A DNA stretch of 64,000 bases from Pogonophryne albipinna. Its lineage: Eukaryota; Chordata; Actinopteri; Perciformes; Artedidraconidae. Both the position numbers and the translations under genes were made by a program. The stretch spans positions 8,252,946 through 8,316,945 of the forward strand of contig CM053247.1 in assembly GCA_028583405.1 (NCBI GenBank). Direction: 5' to 3'. Position 1 is the first letter of the stretch. The number at the start of each line of letters is the position of its first letter. Below, piece by piece: positions 36,794 through 50,800 of the stretch. The notes beneath the pieces are model-generated. The model was given only the letters and a program-made list of their open reading frames with translations. It had not been told where the DNA came from and did not search any database.

Positions 36794-37793
36794 NNNNNNN
36801 NNNNNNNNNNNNNNNNNNNNNNNNNNNNNNNNNNNNNNNNNNNNNNNNNNNNNNNNNNNNNNNNNNNNNNNNNNNNNNNNNNNNNNNNNNNNNNNNNNNN
36901 NNNNNNNNNNNNNNNNNNNNNNNNNNNNNNNNNNNNNNNNNNNNNNNNNNNNNNNNNNNNNNNNNNNNNNNNNNNNNNNNNNNNNNNNNNNNNNNNNNNN
37001 NNNNNNNNNNNNNNNNNNNNNNNNNNNNNNNNNNNNNNNNNNNNNNNNNNNNNNNNNNNNNNNNNNNNNNNNNNNNNNNNNNNNNNNNNNNNNNNNNNNN
37101 NNNNNNNNNNNNNNNNNNNNNNNNNNNNNNNNNNNNNNNNNNNNNNNNNNNNNNNNNNNNNNNNNNNNNNNNNNNNNNNNNNNNNNNNNNNNNNNNNNNN
37201 NNNNNNNNNNNNNNNNNNNNNNNNNNNNNNNNNNNNNNNNNNNNNNNNNNNNNNNNNNNNNNNNNNNNNNNNNNNNNNNNNNNNNNNNNNNNNNNNNNNN
37301 NNNNNNNNNNNNNNNNNNNNNNNNNNNNNNNNNNNNNNNNNNNNNNNNNNNNNNNNNNNNNNNNNNNNNNNNNNNNNNNNNNNNNNNNNNNNNNNNNNNN
37401 NNNNNNNNNNNNNNNNNNNNNNNNNNNNNNNNNNNNNNNNNNNNNNNNNNNNNNNNNNNNNNNNNNNNNNNNNNNNNNNNNNNNNNNNNNNNNNNNNNNN
37501 NNNNNNNNNNNNNNNNNNNNNNNNNNNNNNNNNNNNNNNNNNNNNNNNNNNNNNNNNNNNNNNNNNNNNNNNNNNNNNNNNNNNNNNNNNNNNNNNNNNN
37601 NNNNNNNNNNNNNNNNNNNNNNNNNNNNNNNNNNNNNNNNNNNNNNNNNNNNNNNNNNNNNNNNNNNNNNNNNNNNNNNNNNNNNNNNNNNNNNNNNNNN
37701 NNNNNNNNNNNNNNNNNNNNNNNNNNNNNNNNNNNNNNNNNNNNNNNNNNNNNNNNNNNNNNNNNNNNNNNNNNNNNNNNNNNNNNNNNNNNN
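36794..37793. other. Assembly gap, exactly 1000 N
   Basis: The round length indicates a placeholder of unknown true size. The flanks read 'aaacagcagcggt' before and 'accgctgctgttt' after, perfect reverse complements touching the gap on both sides. ORFs spanning the N are meaningless. Confidence 0.99.
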
Positions 37794-39615
37794 ACCGCTG
37801 CTGTTTGTAATGGGTTTATCAAAAGGTAAGATACAACCAAACCGTTTATACCTTTTCTAATTATGTATTTTTTAATTGTACACTACGGCTAAAAATGACA
37901 AGATAAACAAAGATGTTTGCAAGTTCCCATATCTGCGACATCAAATGAACGGCCAGCTGTCTACCTGTAAGTGATTGTTGTTGGCGCAATATTACAGACA
38001 TAGTCGATCAATGCACCGATGCACCCTCTAAATGTTCCGTACAGCATGTCCAACACTAGTGTAACACATGTTCATTGGTCACACACCTTTTAAACACTGT
38101 TCATCACCTTCCTCTCCCCTTTGAAAAGTATGAATGTGTTGTGTATTAGTAAAAAGACATTAATGAAGCAAGGACAGAGGATACAGGTACTAAGCTCTTT
38201 ACTGTTGTTCATGCTTTTTTCACCACAGCATCAACTCCCGGGCATATACTTATTCTCTGAACATTGTATGTTACTCTGGTTACACTGCGCCCCTTATTGG
38301 CAGGAGTATATCGGAACACAACAGAATGTAAAAAGGTTTGACTCTGTCACCACTGCAGGGAATAGATTTTAGAGCTGTCTCCTCGCATTCAGCCCTTGTG
38401 TTATTTACTCCAAATGTGGGGCTCAGTATTCTGGTGGTGATGGAGGGAGTGTCAGGGCCACCCAGTCATTCCTTCACACTCTCAAACACTCTCCATCCAC
38501 TTCACACAAGGTCGCCTGCAGCAGCGTATTTGTATTCATCACATCTCAATTCACAGCAAACAAGCTAAACCCGGGGGGTGTCTGGAGGAGTGTGTCTCTC
38601 CTCGGCGGATTCCCACTCACATTCAGTGTGTGAGCATGTCATTGTGAGATTTGTATTCCTGCCCTGGACCTGATCCGTCTAACCTGCATGAGGCTCTGCC
38701 TGCAGATGTGTGTGTGTGTCGTGGTTTTGAATTTACCTGTTTGTACTTCAATCATTCTTACTCTGTTCGCTTGTTCATGTTCTTATGAAACTCAGTGCAA
38801 GTCAAGACCTACCTACGTTATTAATTGTCTCTCATTTCCAAAGCTGCATTTAAAAGGCAGATTGTGGGCGTGACTCTTTAGGTTACTCTACTACATCTTC
38901 GATAGCCAATCACCAATCGTGCTGCCGTCAGACTTTTAAACTGTTCTCATTGTTTGTTATGTCTATCTCCTCAGTTTACTCTCATGTTATATTCAGGTAG
39001 TAATCAAAGAGCGAGATCAGTCCGGTTTAATTATCATCATTCATAACACACGTTTAGTCTTCCCTTCAGCTTTCGATTCCCCGTTTTATTTCAGTCAGGT
39101 GGTCAAACCCGTCATTTCTGTTTCTCATTAGAAATACAATCGTTTGTGATATTTCCTAACCATTCATTTGATGAAGGTCTTAACTGACCTTCATTTATTT
39201 TTGTTCTTATGAAGTTATATTTCGGTTTAGACCTTGCAGTCCATTATTATTTTACATATGAACAACTATGGGTCCATTTCACATCAAAATGGCTTTTTTC
39301 GAAAAATCTCAGAATTGTGACTTTTTGTCCGGAAAACAGCGCCTCCAAATAACATGTTTTATTATGGATCTATTTGACATCATCTGATCATGTTTTCCTT
39401 GATGGAATAGTGGGGATCAGGTTTTAATGGAGTCAGTTGTGATCTTCTTTGTGCTTTCAGTAGTTTGTTGTTGTTTTTAATCAAGGTTAAAAATGAGTGG
39501 AAGTTCATTTCACTTTCAGCAGTGGCCTTGAAGGAGACGGCAGCCAATATGGACATGACTGAGTAAACAGAGAGACAGATGGAGGGTGGAAGAAACACAC
39601 ACACACACACACACA

Positions 39616-39653
<38 letters not shown>

Positions 39654-40560
39654 GGGCTAAGTCACATCTCTTGTAATTAAGTTTTTATCTCCCTGAGGTT
39701 TCTCCCATGTTCCCCTTTAAACTGTGGGGTTTTCTCTGGATGTTTTTCCTTGTACGATGTGAGGGTCTAAGGACAGAGGGTCTAAGGACAGAGGGTGTCG
39801 TATTGTCATACTGATATTCTGTACAAACTGTGAAGTCCACTGAGACAAATGTAACCTTTGTGATATTGGGCTAAATAAATAAACATTGATTGATCCTGAT
39901 AGAAAATGCCTATGACAGCTAGTAGCTTAGCTGCACTGAATTTAATACATTTACTGTTTATCCGACCACAGAAAAGACAAGACCAAGAAAAAAGTCAAAT
40001 AAATTCAGCAAATCTACCTCCTCAAAACCTGACGGCACTTCAGGAGATGTAGCTTCAGTCCGTGTAGTTTAAACCATCACAAAATGTAAAATGTGAAACA
40101 AACCAAATATAGAAATCTAGTTTTAATAATAGAAATGTGAGTACATTTTTAAAAATATGTACATTTTTGTAAACAAAACAATACGGGATGGAGTTCCAGT
40201 ACAAATCTGAAGTGCTGCTTTGTCTTAAGTGCTTCTCTTAATCACAGATCAAATGTTCCAGACAAACAAACATAGTAAGGACACAAATAATCGCCATAAA
40301 CCTGTGTGTTTGTAACTCACAGATGACCCGTTCATTATCAAGATCCTTTCTTGCAAGTCCACAAGTGTCCATCTGATCTTTTTTAAGCATGTCCAGAGAA
40401 CCAGATTTTCCGTCCGAAGCTCATCTCTAGTTTCAGAGTCTTGAATTCTGCATTTCAAATTGTTCCATCAAATAAAATCCTTCAGACCAATCCAGTTAAA
40501 GTACTTCACTCGGCTGGATTAGCGATGGTTTCCCCTGTGTGTTGGGAAGTTGGAGTTCTC

Positions 40561-40612
40561 TCAAGGACACCAGCTGGTGAAAGGATACAGCTTGCAATGG
40601 ACGGTCTTAAAC
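40561..40612 (-). CDS. mfng: Fringe last coding exon E7, right arm, intact
   Basis: The 52-bp exon on minus, after a 'ctgcag' acceptor, completes Arg and reads FKTVHCKLYPFTSWCP then TGA (40563-40561). This is the expected fringe C-terminus with the HC...WC cysteine pair, ending right after WCP. It shows that the left-arm exon has a one-base insertion. It joins in phase with E6 at 45111-45196 on the same strand. Confidence 0.95.
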
Positions 40613-41559
40613 CTGCAGAGGACAGAAGGGATTACAAATAACTCAGAGGTGAGAGGGATCTTTAAAAGCTTTCTTTAAATATTCCTGACAATGTAAAAAA
40701 AATTTAAACAACGGCTGGTTGGTTAGAAGAATGTCATTTGTGTAAGAGTCATTGAACTGTCCAAAACAGAAAGAAAACAGTTTGAAAAAGGTTTTTGAGG
40801 AGTTTCTAATTCTTTTTTTGGTAGGGGAAGAGAAGTAACAAACGAACCTGATCAGTCTTGAATCAATGAAATTGTGTTTATGTTTTTGAAGTAGTAAGTA
40901 TTCTTTTTGTACACAACAGTATGTATGTAAGCACTTTTACATATACACACATTCATTCAGAGGCTGCCGTACATTCAAGGTGCCATTTAGTCTCAGGTGA
41001 GACATTCACACACCGTTGTGAAATGCCATCGGGAGCAATTTGGGGTTTAGTATTTTGCCAAGGACACTTTGACATTAGTCAGGGGACTGGAACACGACCG
41101 CCAGTATAACTTTATTTTAAGTCCGTCTGCATTGACCCTAAAAAGGTGGTTTTCCGTTCCAACGTAGAACACGTTTTGGAGATAATTGAACAAAGAAAAA
41201 GCTAATGAAGGCTTGTTCCCAACTGCAGAAGAATAGGGCTCAATAAGGGCGATAAACTATAATAACTGGATGGAAATATGATGTTGAGTAGCATGCCTTT
41301 TATCTGACGTTATTTTCCATCTCTTCAACAAAGCAGAAGTTACAGTGGATGTAAGTCACATGCTTTGTGTACGTCAAATATACACCAACTTTTCCACCTG
41401 AGCCCAAACAAAAAAACTTGTTTGAGATATCTCACGATTTTTCGATATTTTCTGCGTTTCTACCCAAGTTTTCTTATAAGCATTTTGAAAATTGGTAGTA
41501 ATAGTTGAATCAGATCCGAGTAGCCTTTTAAATGAATGCTCATTTTCAGGTTCATATCA

Positions 41560-42592
41560 CTATGTAGTGTCTGTACTTTAAAGAGTCCTCTCCTGCTGAT
41601 GTTCAGGTGTATATCAGTATGTAGTGTCTCTACTTTAAAGAGTCCTCTCCTGCTGATGTTCAGGTGTATATCAGTATGTAGTGTCTCTACTTTAAAGAGT
41701 CCTCTCCTGCTGATGTTCAGGTGTATATCAGTATGTAGTGTCTCTACTTTAAAGAGTCCTCTCCTGCTGGTGTTCAGGTGTATATCAGTATGTAGTGTCT
41801 CTACTTTAAAGAGTCCTCTCCTGCTGATGTGCAGGTGTATATCAGTATGTAGTGTCTCTACTTTAAAGAGTCCTCTCCTGCTGATGTTCAGGTGTATATC
41901 AGTGTGTAGTGTCTCTACTTTAAAGAGTCCTCTCTTGCTGATGTTCAGGTGTATATCAGTATGTAGTGTCTCTACTTTAAAGAGTCCTCTCCTGCTGATG
42001 TTCAGGTGTATATCAGTATGTAGTGTCTCTACTTTAAAGAGTCCTCTCCTGCTGATGTTCAGGTGTATATCAGTATGTAGTGTCTCTACTTTAAAGAGTC
42101 CTCTCCTGCTGATGTTCAGGTGTATATCAGTATGTAGTGTCTCTACTTTAAAGAGTCCTCTCCTGCTGGTGTTCAGGTGTATATCAGTATGTAGTGTCTC
42201 TACTTTAAAGAGTCCTCTCCTGCTGATGTGCAGGTGTATATCAGTATGTAGTGTCTCTACTTTAAAGAGTCCTCTCCTGCTGATGTGCAGGTGTATATCA
42301 GTATGTAGTGTCTCTACTTTAAAGAGTCCTCTCCTGCTGATGTTCAGGTGTATATCAGTATGTAGTGTCTCTACTTTAAAGAGTCCTCTCCTGCTGATGT
42401 TCAGGTGTATATCAGTATGTAGTGTCTCTACTTTAAAGAGTCCTCTCCTGCTGATGTTCAGGTGTATATCAGTATGTAGTGTCTCTACTTTAAAGAGTCC
42501 TCTCCTGCTGATGTTCAGATATATATCAGTATGTAGTGTCTCTACTTTAAAGAGTCCTCTCCTGCTGATGTTCAGGTGTATATCAGTATGCT
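41560..42592 (-). repeat. 57-bp satellite, mirror of the second array, about 18 clean copies
   Basis: Same unit as 31965-33020 on the opposite strand but without the cluster of one-base insertions. The host element continues at 42592-42900. Shared variants (for example the gCaca units and the terminal 'gtctgtacttta') confirm homology unit by unit. Confidence 0.95.
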
Positions 42593-43264
42593 CTAATGTT
42601 CAAAAAGCTCTTTACTGTTCTCATACTGCCTGTGCTGCAGCACCTCTTTTCACCCTCTGTCTGAAACCAGAGCCCAGTCTGCTCTGATTCGTTAACTGGC
42701 AGGCTCTGTTGTGATTGGTCAACCGCTTAGAAATGTCCCGCCCCTTTGTCTATCACATACAATGTCTTGGAATTCTAGCCAATAGAAGTGCGAGTGTTAC
42801 ACAGTGATGGCACTATAATCCTGAAGTAAACAGAGGAGTCCAATGGAGGCGAACACAGGGATGTTACACTTAATAGGGCCTTTTTTAACGTTATAGGAAT
42901 AGCTCTGTAGTTAATTCCCAATCCAGATATAATGTATTATCCACAGTGTGGGATCTGGGGACAATAAGTTACTGTGACTTTGTGTCGTCCTCTCAGCAGC
43001 CGGTGATACAGATGATCCACCAAAGGAGAGAAAGCTCAAGCAGCTAAAATAGCCCGGCAGAGCGTCTAATGAATATGTCAGACAGTAATATCATCACACT
43101 GGAATATTTAGGCTTCTTTATGGTTTTTACCCCGGCAAGGAGACCATTGTTCTGTTACAAGTTTCTCTAAAATCTTAAAAAAAGTTTTTTGATTAGAATT
43201 GGTGCAGAGTAAGTTGTGGACGGAAGAATAAATGATTAGCTTGTTGTTTGGATCCTGGAACATT

Positions 43265-43840
43265 TTAAAGGTCCCATGTCACGGCCATTTCTATTGATCA
43301 TAATTCCATTGTTGAGGTCTACTAGAATAGATTCACATTGTTCAATGTTCCAAACTCACATTGGTTTCTCATACAGCATCTCTGTATAGTATGTGTATTC
43401 ACTCTCTGTCCGAAACGGCTTGTTGGAGCTCCTGCCCCGCCCTCCCTGCGAGCCCAGTGTGCTCTGATTGGTCAGCTCACCCACTCTGTTCTGATGAGTC
43501 CACCACCGTTACAGCGGAACATCAGTGATTATGTGTTACCATGGCGTTAAGAAAATGACACCAGTAATGACAAACGGATGAGAATGCTGCGTGGGGTCTG
43601 GGTGCCGTGTTGGCGGGACGTTGCGCGGCTCGCTGCTGTGAGGAGCGGAGAGTGTGAGCTGGGTTCATTTCCTGGTTGCTGCGAGAGATCGAGACATCGA
43701 ATGGACGCGGGAAGGGGGGGTGCTGAGGGGGCTGCAGCACCCCCATCTGCGAGGCTCCACTTGCAGTTTACATGCATAAAAAGCTACATAACACACAAGG
43801 GGACGGGTGATAACCGGAAAGCATGACATGGGACCTTTAA
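43265..43840. mobile_element. TTAA-flanked MITE, mirror of 30716-31288
   Basis: TTAA at 43265-43268 and 43837-43840, with AGGTCCCATGTCACG and CATGACATGGGACCT inside them. This copy has the fuller inverted repeats. Confidence 0.7.
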
Positions 43841-44150
43841 AGACTAGAATATATGCTGCATTTCTGACCTAGTCTTTTACATCTGCTTTTATTATCATTA
43901 CTTTAAGGAAATTGTTTCAGCCCATTTCTGCTTTGGTTTGAAATGATTTATTAACATTTGGAGATATATACTTTTCTGATATTCTATATTTCATATTAAA
44001 CGGGAACATGTGAAAAACTTGCCATCTTTGGGTAACCCTATGTAAACAAATTGTTATTATCATTTATTTGACCCTCCTCAACAGTGACAGACAATCAGAC
44101 TGTCACAACTTAGGATTTCTTATTTCTTACAATATTCTTATCTTATCGTC

Positions 44151-44560
44151 ATGACCGAAAGAACGAGATCGCGGATACAAGCGGTCGAGATGGGTTTTCT
44201 CCGCAGGGTGGCTGGCGTCTCCCTTAGGGATAAGGTGAGAAGTTCAGTCATCTGGGAGGGACTCGGAGTTGAACCAATCCTCCTACACGTCGAAAAGAGC
44301 CAGTTGAGGTGGTTCGGGCACCTAGTTAGGATGCCACCTGGGCGCCTCCCTAGGGAGGTGTTGCTGGGAAGAGACCGAGGGGTAGACCTAGGACCAAGTG
44401 GAGGGATTATATCTCTTCTCTGGCGTGGGAGCGCCTTGGGATCCCCCAGTCAGAGCTGGTTGATGAGGGGAAAGGAACGCTTGGGGCTCTCTGCTGGAAC
44501 TGCTACCTCCGAGGACCCGACCACGGATAAGCGGGAGAAGATGGATGGATGGATTCTTAT
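44151..44560 (+). pseudogene. Non-LTR retrotransposon RT C-terminal fragment, right arm
   Basis: Mirror of 29995-30407. The frame runs from TERTRSRIQAVEMGFLRRVA to KREKMDGWI and the (ATGG)n tail without the one-base loss seen in the left copy. It is still a 5'-truncated, non-functional LINE remnant in a fringe intron. Confidence 0.75.
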
Positions 44561-45110
44561 CTGAATGAGTTTAGTAATGCTATTTGCAAATCATAGTTTT
44601 TATTCTGTAACATTCTTGACCTGATTTCTGGAAAGATCTAAATGAATTTCAATAGATATACCCAGGGTGACAGGATGAGATGTCAAGAAGAAAAATGCGC
44701 CGTTTAGAAACCAACTGTGTTTGTAGGCGACTATGCACCTTTGTTTCGGTGTGTGGCGTTAAATCACCACTTGTTGCTTTGACAGCACTTTAAAAGTATG
44801 TGTTTGCATGATATTTTAGGAGCTGAGGAGAGAAGAAACTGTTCGCTACTGTTTCCAAACTCATATATAAAGAATAGAGAGAGATATTCAGGGGAAATGG
44901 AAATATGACTCCTCTGGTTGATTGTATTGAAGTCTGAGAAAATGAGACTTACTTCTCACTTAGCATATTAGTTCAGTAAGTAGTTTGAGTAATGAGTTTA
45001 TAGTGTCAATCTCTACTTTCAAGACTTCTTCAATCCAGCATGATGTTGATTTAGTAAATGATCATCCCATTTTTAAATGAAACGATAAGTTCATGGAGAG
45101 TCAGACGAAC

Positions 45111-45196
45111 CTGGAGGGGTCTTTCTCTTGAGAGAAACTTCCTTTCACCTCGATGCTGATCATCTTGTTCTCAAACATCCCATAGCTCAGTGTCAC
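45111..45196 (-). CDS. mfng: Fringe coding exon E6, right arm
   Basis: Identical in length (86 bp) and frame to 29361-29446, encoding VTLSYGMFENKMISIEVKGS and FSQEKDPS. Splice sites are the same. Confidence 0.95.
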
Positions 45197-45533
45197 CTGC
45201 GGAGGAACACACACACACACGGTAAGATTCTTATTTGCTAGTCCTGGGTAAGTCAAGGGAAAAGTAAAATCCTTTAAATATGTTTGGAAAGTCTTGAAAT
45301 GTTGTTGTGTTTAATAAAATAATCTTCTGTGCATTACCTTATTTGTTAGGGAAAACAAACTCGCCAAATGTAATCTCTGTAGCCGATTCAAACGTGTATT
45401 GCTGCAGCTAGCTATTGGAGTATGTCCCTGATGTGTTTGAATAATGCCGGACTGGATTACCTTTAATATTTTTCCAATAACCGATACAAATTGTATTCGA
45501 ACATGACCAACGATTGCTGTTTTCTAGTCATTT

Positions 45534-46166
<633 letters not shown>

Positions 46167-46333
46167 CTGGTGCTGTATGCTCCTGTGGCTGATGAGCAGC
46201 AGGTTCTCCAGGTGAGAGTGGAACAGCGGACAGTGGACCATGGAGACGCCGAGCATCTTCTCCACGATGAAGCCCACCGTGCAGTCGTCAGGGAGACGGA
46301 TCCTCGCCGACGTCTGCTCGAAACCGCGAGCCG
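46167..46333 (-). CDS. mfng: Fringe coding exon E5, right arm, one-base frameshift near its start
   Basis: The exon is 167 bp here against 166 in the left arm. On the minus strand it begins CGGCTCGCGGTTTCGAGC, with three T where the left arm has two. The extra base breaks the frame from E4 into [14 protein letters not shown]; everything after it is intact in the fringe frame. The insertion is in a homopolymer, the usual place for long-read consensus errors. Splice sites match the left arm. Confidence 0.92.
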
Positions 46334-46394
46334 CTGAAACACACATGGACAAATGTCGGGAAAATTAGCCAATATGAGTGCTTACTGCTGTGTG

Positions 46395-46460
46395 TATTGT
46401 ATTTTTGTATCTCTGGCACAACAATTTCCTTCGGGATGAATAAAGTCTTATCTTTTTGCC
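46395..46460 (+). repeat. LINE 3' tail, mirror of 28085-28155
   Basis: Reads 'caatttccttcgggatgaat' then 'aaagtcttatctt' on the plus strand. Confidence 0.65.
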
Positions 46461-46689
46461 ATGCTGCTGTGCAGTTATTAGAGTAGCTGGCTTGAATTCT
46501 CCAGTCTTAAAAACATTTATTTTGATTATTTATTCGATCGAAATGTGACATTTGTGATTGCTTCATGTGTTTACGTGAGTCGGGTTGAATCTGATCTGGG
46601 ACGCCATGTTGAAATTGTTTGCAGAATGATAGATGTAATGCTATCTTTAGAACTCGTCAGACCATATACCATCGTGCGGGTGCGCTCAC

Positions 46690-46890
46690 GGGGAGGCTGT
46701 GGCTCAGTGGATAGTGCGCTGAACTTTGAATCAGGGGATAGCAAGTTCAAACCCCACTGCAGTCACCATGTCGTTGTGTCCCTGAAGACACTTCACCCCA
46801 AATTGCTCCTGTGGGGATTGCCCACAGTACTGACTGTATGTAAGTCGCTTTGGATAAAAGCGTCTAACAAGTGACATGTAATGTAATGTG
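46690..46890 (+). repeat. tRNA-derived SINE, right arm
   Basis: Plus-strand copy of the SINE at 27665-27875, with A-box-like TGGCTCAGTGG, B-box-like AGTTCAAACCCC and the 'gctttggataaaagcgtcta' tail. Confidence 0.8.
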
Positions 46891-47875
46891 ATTGGTTGAA
46901 CATAAAGGAGACATCTGATTGGCTGCAGTTAGTTCCTTGTTGAAAGAAATGCATTTTTGACTATGGCGACGTCAAGGGTGTCTCAAAACTCCCCAAAACA
47001 AACAAAAATCAGTTTGTAAAGGAATCAGGTGTAACGGTTTGGATCGTAACAACATCCAAATATATTTTTAAAACTAAATTGTGAATATGGCAGATTTCTA
47101 GAACAGTAATGTAAAACAAAAAATATTTATGTGCCGATCAGAAATATTTGTGAAACTTGTTGTACATACATATAAATCATGGTTAACATGGTCATGGTGT
47201 AGTGATGAAAAACACACATGTTTTTTTGTACATTCACCTTTAAGTTCTGATCGTTCTGTTTGAGGAGAAGTTTTCCAGAATACAAAACAAAACTGCCTTC
47301 CAGCCCAGAAGGATAATGTTGCACATTCTGCATGTTGTGGCCCATTAACTATTTATTGCATGTACTTTAGTGCTGACCTTTTCCAAAGAACATTGTACAT
47401 TCTCAGATTGATTGCTCTTGCTTCTGGCCCTGGGCGGCCATTATTCTCCGATCTTTTAAAGCAGTATAAACACAAACTTAAAGAGACCTGAAACGTCCTT
47501 CCTTTCTGTTTGGTCAATGTGATGCAGCTCATAAACACAGCTGGGTGTAAAGACAAGTGTCTGGGAAACGGTGGTGCATTCAAGTGTTTGAAGGTAAAGC
47601 CATTTGCAGGAGGCCTTTGAAATTATGTATTGTGTGAAATTAATGTTCACTTGTTTTCTAGATACTCAAATCTAAAATGATGGAGTTTCAGCTTTGTTAC
47701 AGAGTGACTGTTGCTTCATGTGGACAGAAATAAATAAATAAAATAAATAAGGTGGATTGTGTTGATTAATTGTGCATTTAATGGACTAAGTGTACAAAAC
47801 ATTGAAAATGAACACTAAAGAGAATTCTGATTAACTTTATTTGAAGGAAATGATGGAGCCTGGACCTTCATTTAT
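46891..47875. other. Intron sequence, no recognised feature (right arm)
   Basis: Mirror of 26677-27660 with few differences. Confidence 0.5.
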
Positions 47876-50800
47876 TATTAAGTGTCTCTACTTTAAAGAG
47901 TCCTCTCCTGCTGATGTTCAGGTGTATATCAGTATGTAGTGTCTCTACTTTAAAGAGTCCTCTCCTGCTGATGTTCAGGTGTATATCAGTATGTAGTGTC
48001 TCTACTTTAAAGAGTGCTCTCCTGCTGATGTTCAGGTGTATATCAGTATGTAGTGTCTCTACTTTAAAGAGTCCTCTCCTGCTGATGTTCAGGTGTATAT
48101 CAGTATGTAGTGTCTCTACTTTAAAGAGTCCTCTCCTGCTGATGTTCAGGTGTATATCAGTATGTAGTGTCTCTACTTTAAAGAGTCCTCTCTTGCTGAT
48201 GTTCAGGTGTATATCAGTATGTAGTGTCTCTACTTTAAAGAGTCCTCTCCTGCTGATGTTCAGGTGTATATCAGTATGTAGTGTCTCTACTTTAAAGAGT
48301 CCTCTCCTGCTGGTGTTCAGGTGTATATCAGTATGTAGTGTCTCTACTTTAAAGAGTCCTCTCCTGCTGATGTCCAGGTGTATATCAGTATGTAGTGTCT
48401 CTACTTTAAAGAGTCCTCTCCTGCTGATGTTCAGGTGTATATCAGTATGTAATGTCTCTACTTTAAAGAGTCCTCTCCTGCTGATGTTCAGGTGTATATC
48501 AGTATGTAGTGTCTCTACTTTAAAGAGTCCTCTCCTGCTGATGTTCAGGTGTATATCAGTATGTAGTGTCTCTACTTTAAAGAGTCCTCTCCTGCTGATG
48601 TTCAGGTGTATATCAGTATGTAGTGTCTCTACTTTAAAGAGTCCTCTCCTGCTGATGTTCAGGTGTATATCAGTATGTAGTGTCTCTACTTTAAAGAGTC
48701 CTCTCCTGCTGATGTTCAGGTTCATATCAGTATGTAGTGTCTCTACTTTAAAGAGTCCTCTCCTGCTGATGTTCAGGTTCATATCAGTATGTAGTGTCTC
48801 TACTTTAAAGAGTCCTTTCCTGCTGATGTTCAGGTGTATATCAGTATGTAGTGTCTCTACTTTAAAGAGTCCTCTCCTGCTGATGTTCAGGTGTATATCA
48901 GTATGTAGTGTCTCTACTTTAAAGAGTCCTCTCCTGCTGATGTTCAGGTGTATATCAGTATGTAGTGTCTCTACTTTAAAGAGTCCTCTCCTGCTGATGT
49001 TCAGGTGTATATCAGTATGTAGTGTCTCTACTTTAAAGAGTCCTCTCCTGCTGATGTTCAGGTGTATATCAGTATGTAGTGTCTCTACTTTAAAGAGTCC
49101 TCTCCTGCTGATGTTCAGGTGTATATCAGTATGTAGTGTCTCTACTTTAAAGAGTCCTCTCCTGCTGATGTTCAGGTTCATATCAGTATGTAGTGTCTCT
49201 ACTTTAAAGAGTCCTCTCCTGCTGATGTTCAGGTTCATATCAGTATGTAGTGTCTCTACTTTAAAGAGTCCTCTCCTGCTGATGTTCAGGTGTATATCAG
49301 TATGTAGTGTCTCTACTTTAAAGAGTCCTCTCCTGCTGATGTTCAGGTGTATATCAGTATAGTGTCTCTACTTTAAAGAGTCCTCTCCTGCTGATGTTCA
49401 GGTGTATATCAGTATGTAGTGTCTCTACTTTAAAGAGTCCTCTCCTGCTGATGTTCAGGTGTATATCAGTATGTAGTGTCTCTACTTTAAAGAGTCCTCT
49501 CCTGCTGATGTTCAGGTGTATATCAGTATGTAGTGTCTCTACTTTAAAGAGTCCTCTCCTGCTGATGTTCAGGTGTATATCAGTATGTAGTGTCTCTACT
49601 TTAAAGAGTCCTCTCCTGATGATGTTCAGGTGTATATCAGTATGTAATGTCTCTACTTTAAAGAGTCCTCTCCTACTGATGTTCAGGTGTATATCAGTAT
49701 GTAGTGTCTCTACTTTAAAGAGTCCTCTCCTGCTGATGTTCAGGTGTATATCAGTATGTAGTGTCTCTACTTTAAAGAGTCCTCTCCTACTGATGTTCAG
49801 GTGTATATCAGTATGTAGTGTCTCAACTTTAAAGAGTCCTCTCCTGCTGATGTTCAGGTGTATATCAGTATGTAGTGTCTCTACTTTAAAGAGTCCTCTC
49901 CTGCTGATGTTCAGGTGTATATCAGTATGTAGTGTCTCTACTTTAAAGAGTCCTCTCCTGCTGATGTTCAGGTGTATATCAGTATGTAGTGTCTCTACTT
50001 TAAAGAGTCCTCTCCTGATGATGTTCAGGTGTATATCAGTATGTAATGTCTCTACTTTAAAGAGTCCTCTCCTACTGATGTTCAGGTGTATATCAGTATG
50101 TAGTGTCTCTACTTTAAAGAGTCCTCTCCTGCTGATGTTCAGGTGTATATCAGTATGTAGTGTCTCTACTTTAAAGAGTCCTCTCCTACTGATGTTCAGG
50201 TGTATATCAGTATGTAGTGTCTCAACTTTAAAGAGTCCTCTCCTGCTGATGTTCAGGTGTATATCAGTATGTAGTGTATCTACTTTAAAGAGTCCTCTCC
50301 TGCTGATGTTCAGGTGTATATCAGTATGTAGTGTCTCTCCTTTAAAGAGTCCTCTCCTGCTGATGTTCAGGTGTATATCAGTATGTAGTGTCTCTACTTT
50401 AAAGAGTCCTCTCCTGATGATGTTCAGGTGTATATCAGTATGTAATGTCTCTACTTTAAAGAGTCCTCTCCTACTGATGTTCAGGTGTATATCAGTATGT
50501 AGTGTCTCTACTTTAAAGAGTCCTCTCCTGCTGATGTTCAGGTGTATATCAGTATGTAGTGTCTCTACTTTAAAGAGTCCTCTCCTACTGATGTTCAGGT
50601 GTATATCAGTATGTAGTGTCTCAACTTTAAAGAGTCCTCTCCTGCTGATGTTCAGGTGTATATCAGTATGTAGTGTATCTACTTTAAAGAGTCCTCTCCT
50701 GCTGATGTTCAGGTGTATATCAGTATGTAGTGTCTCTACTTTAAAGAGTCCTCTCCTGCTGATGTTCAGGTGTATATCAGTATGTAGTGTCTCTACTTTA

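Noticed and set aside
36660..37840. ORFs of about 350-390 codons spanning the gap
   Set aside because: Composed almost wholly of N.
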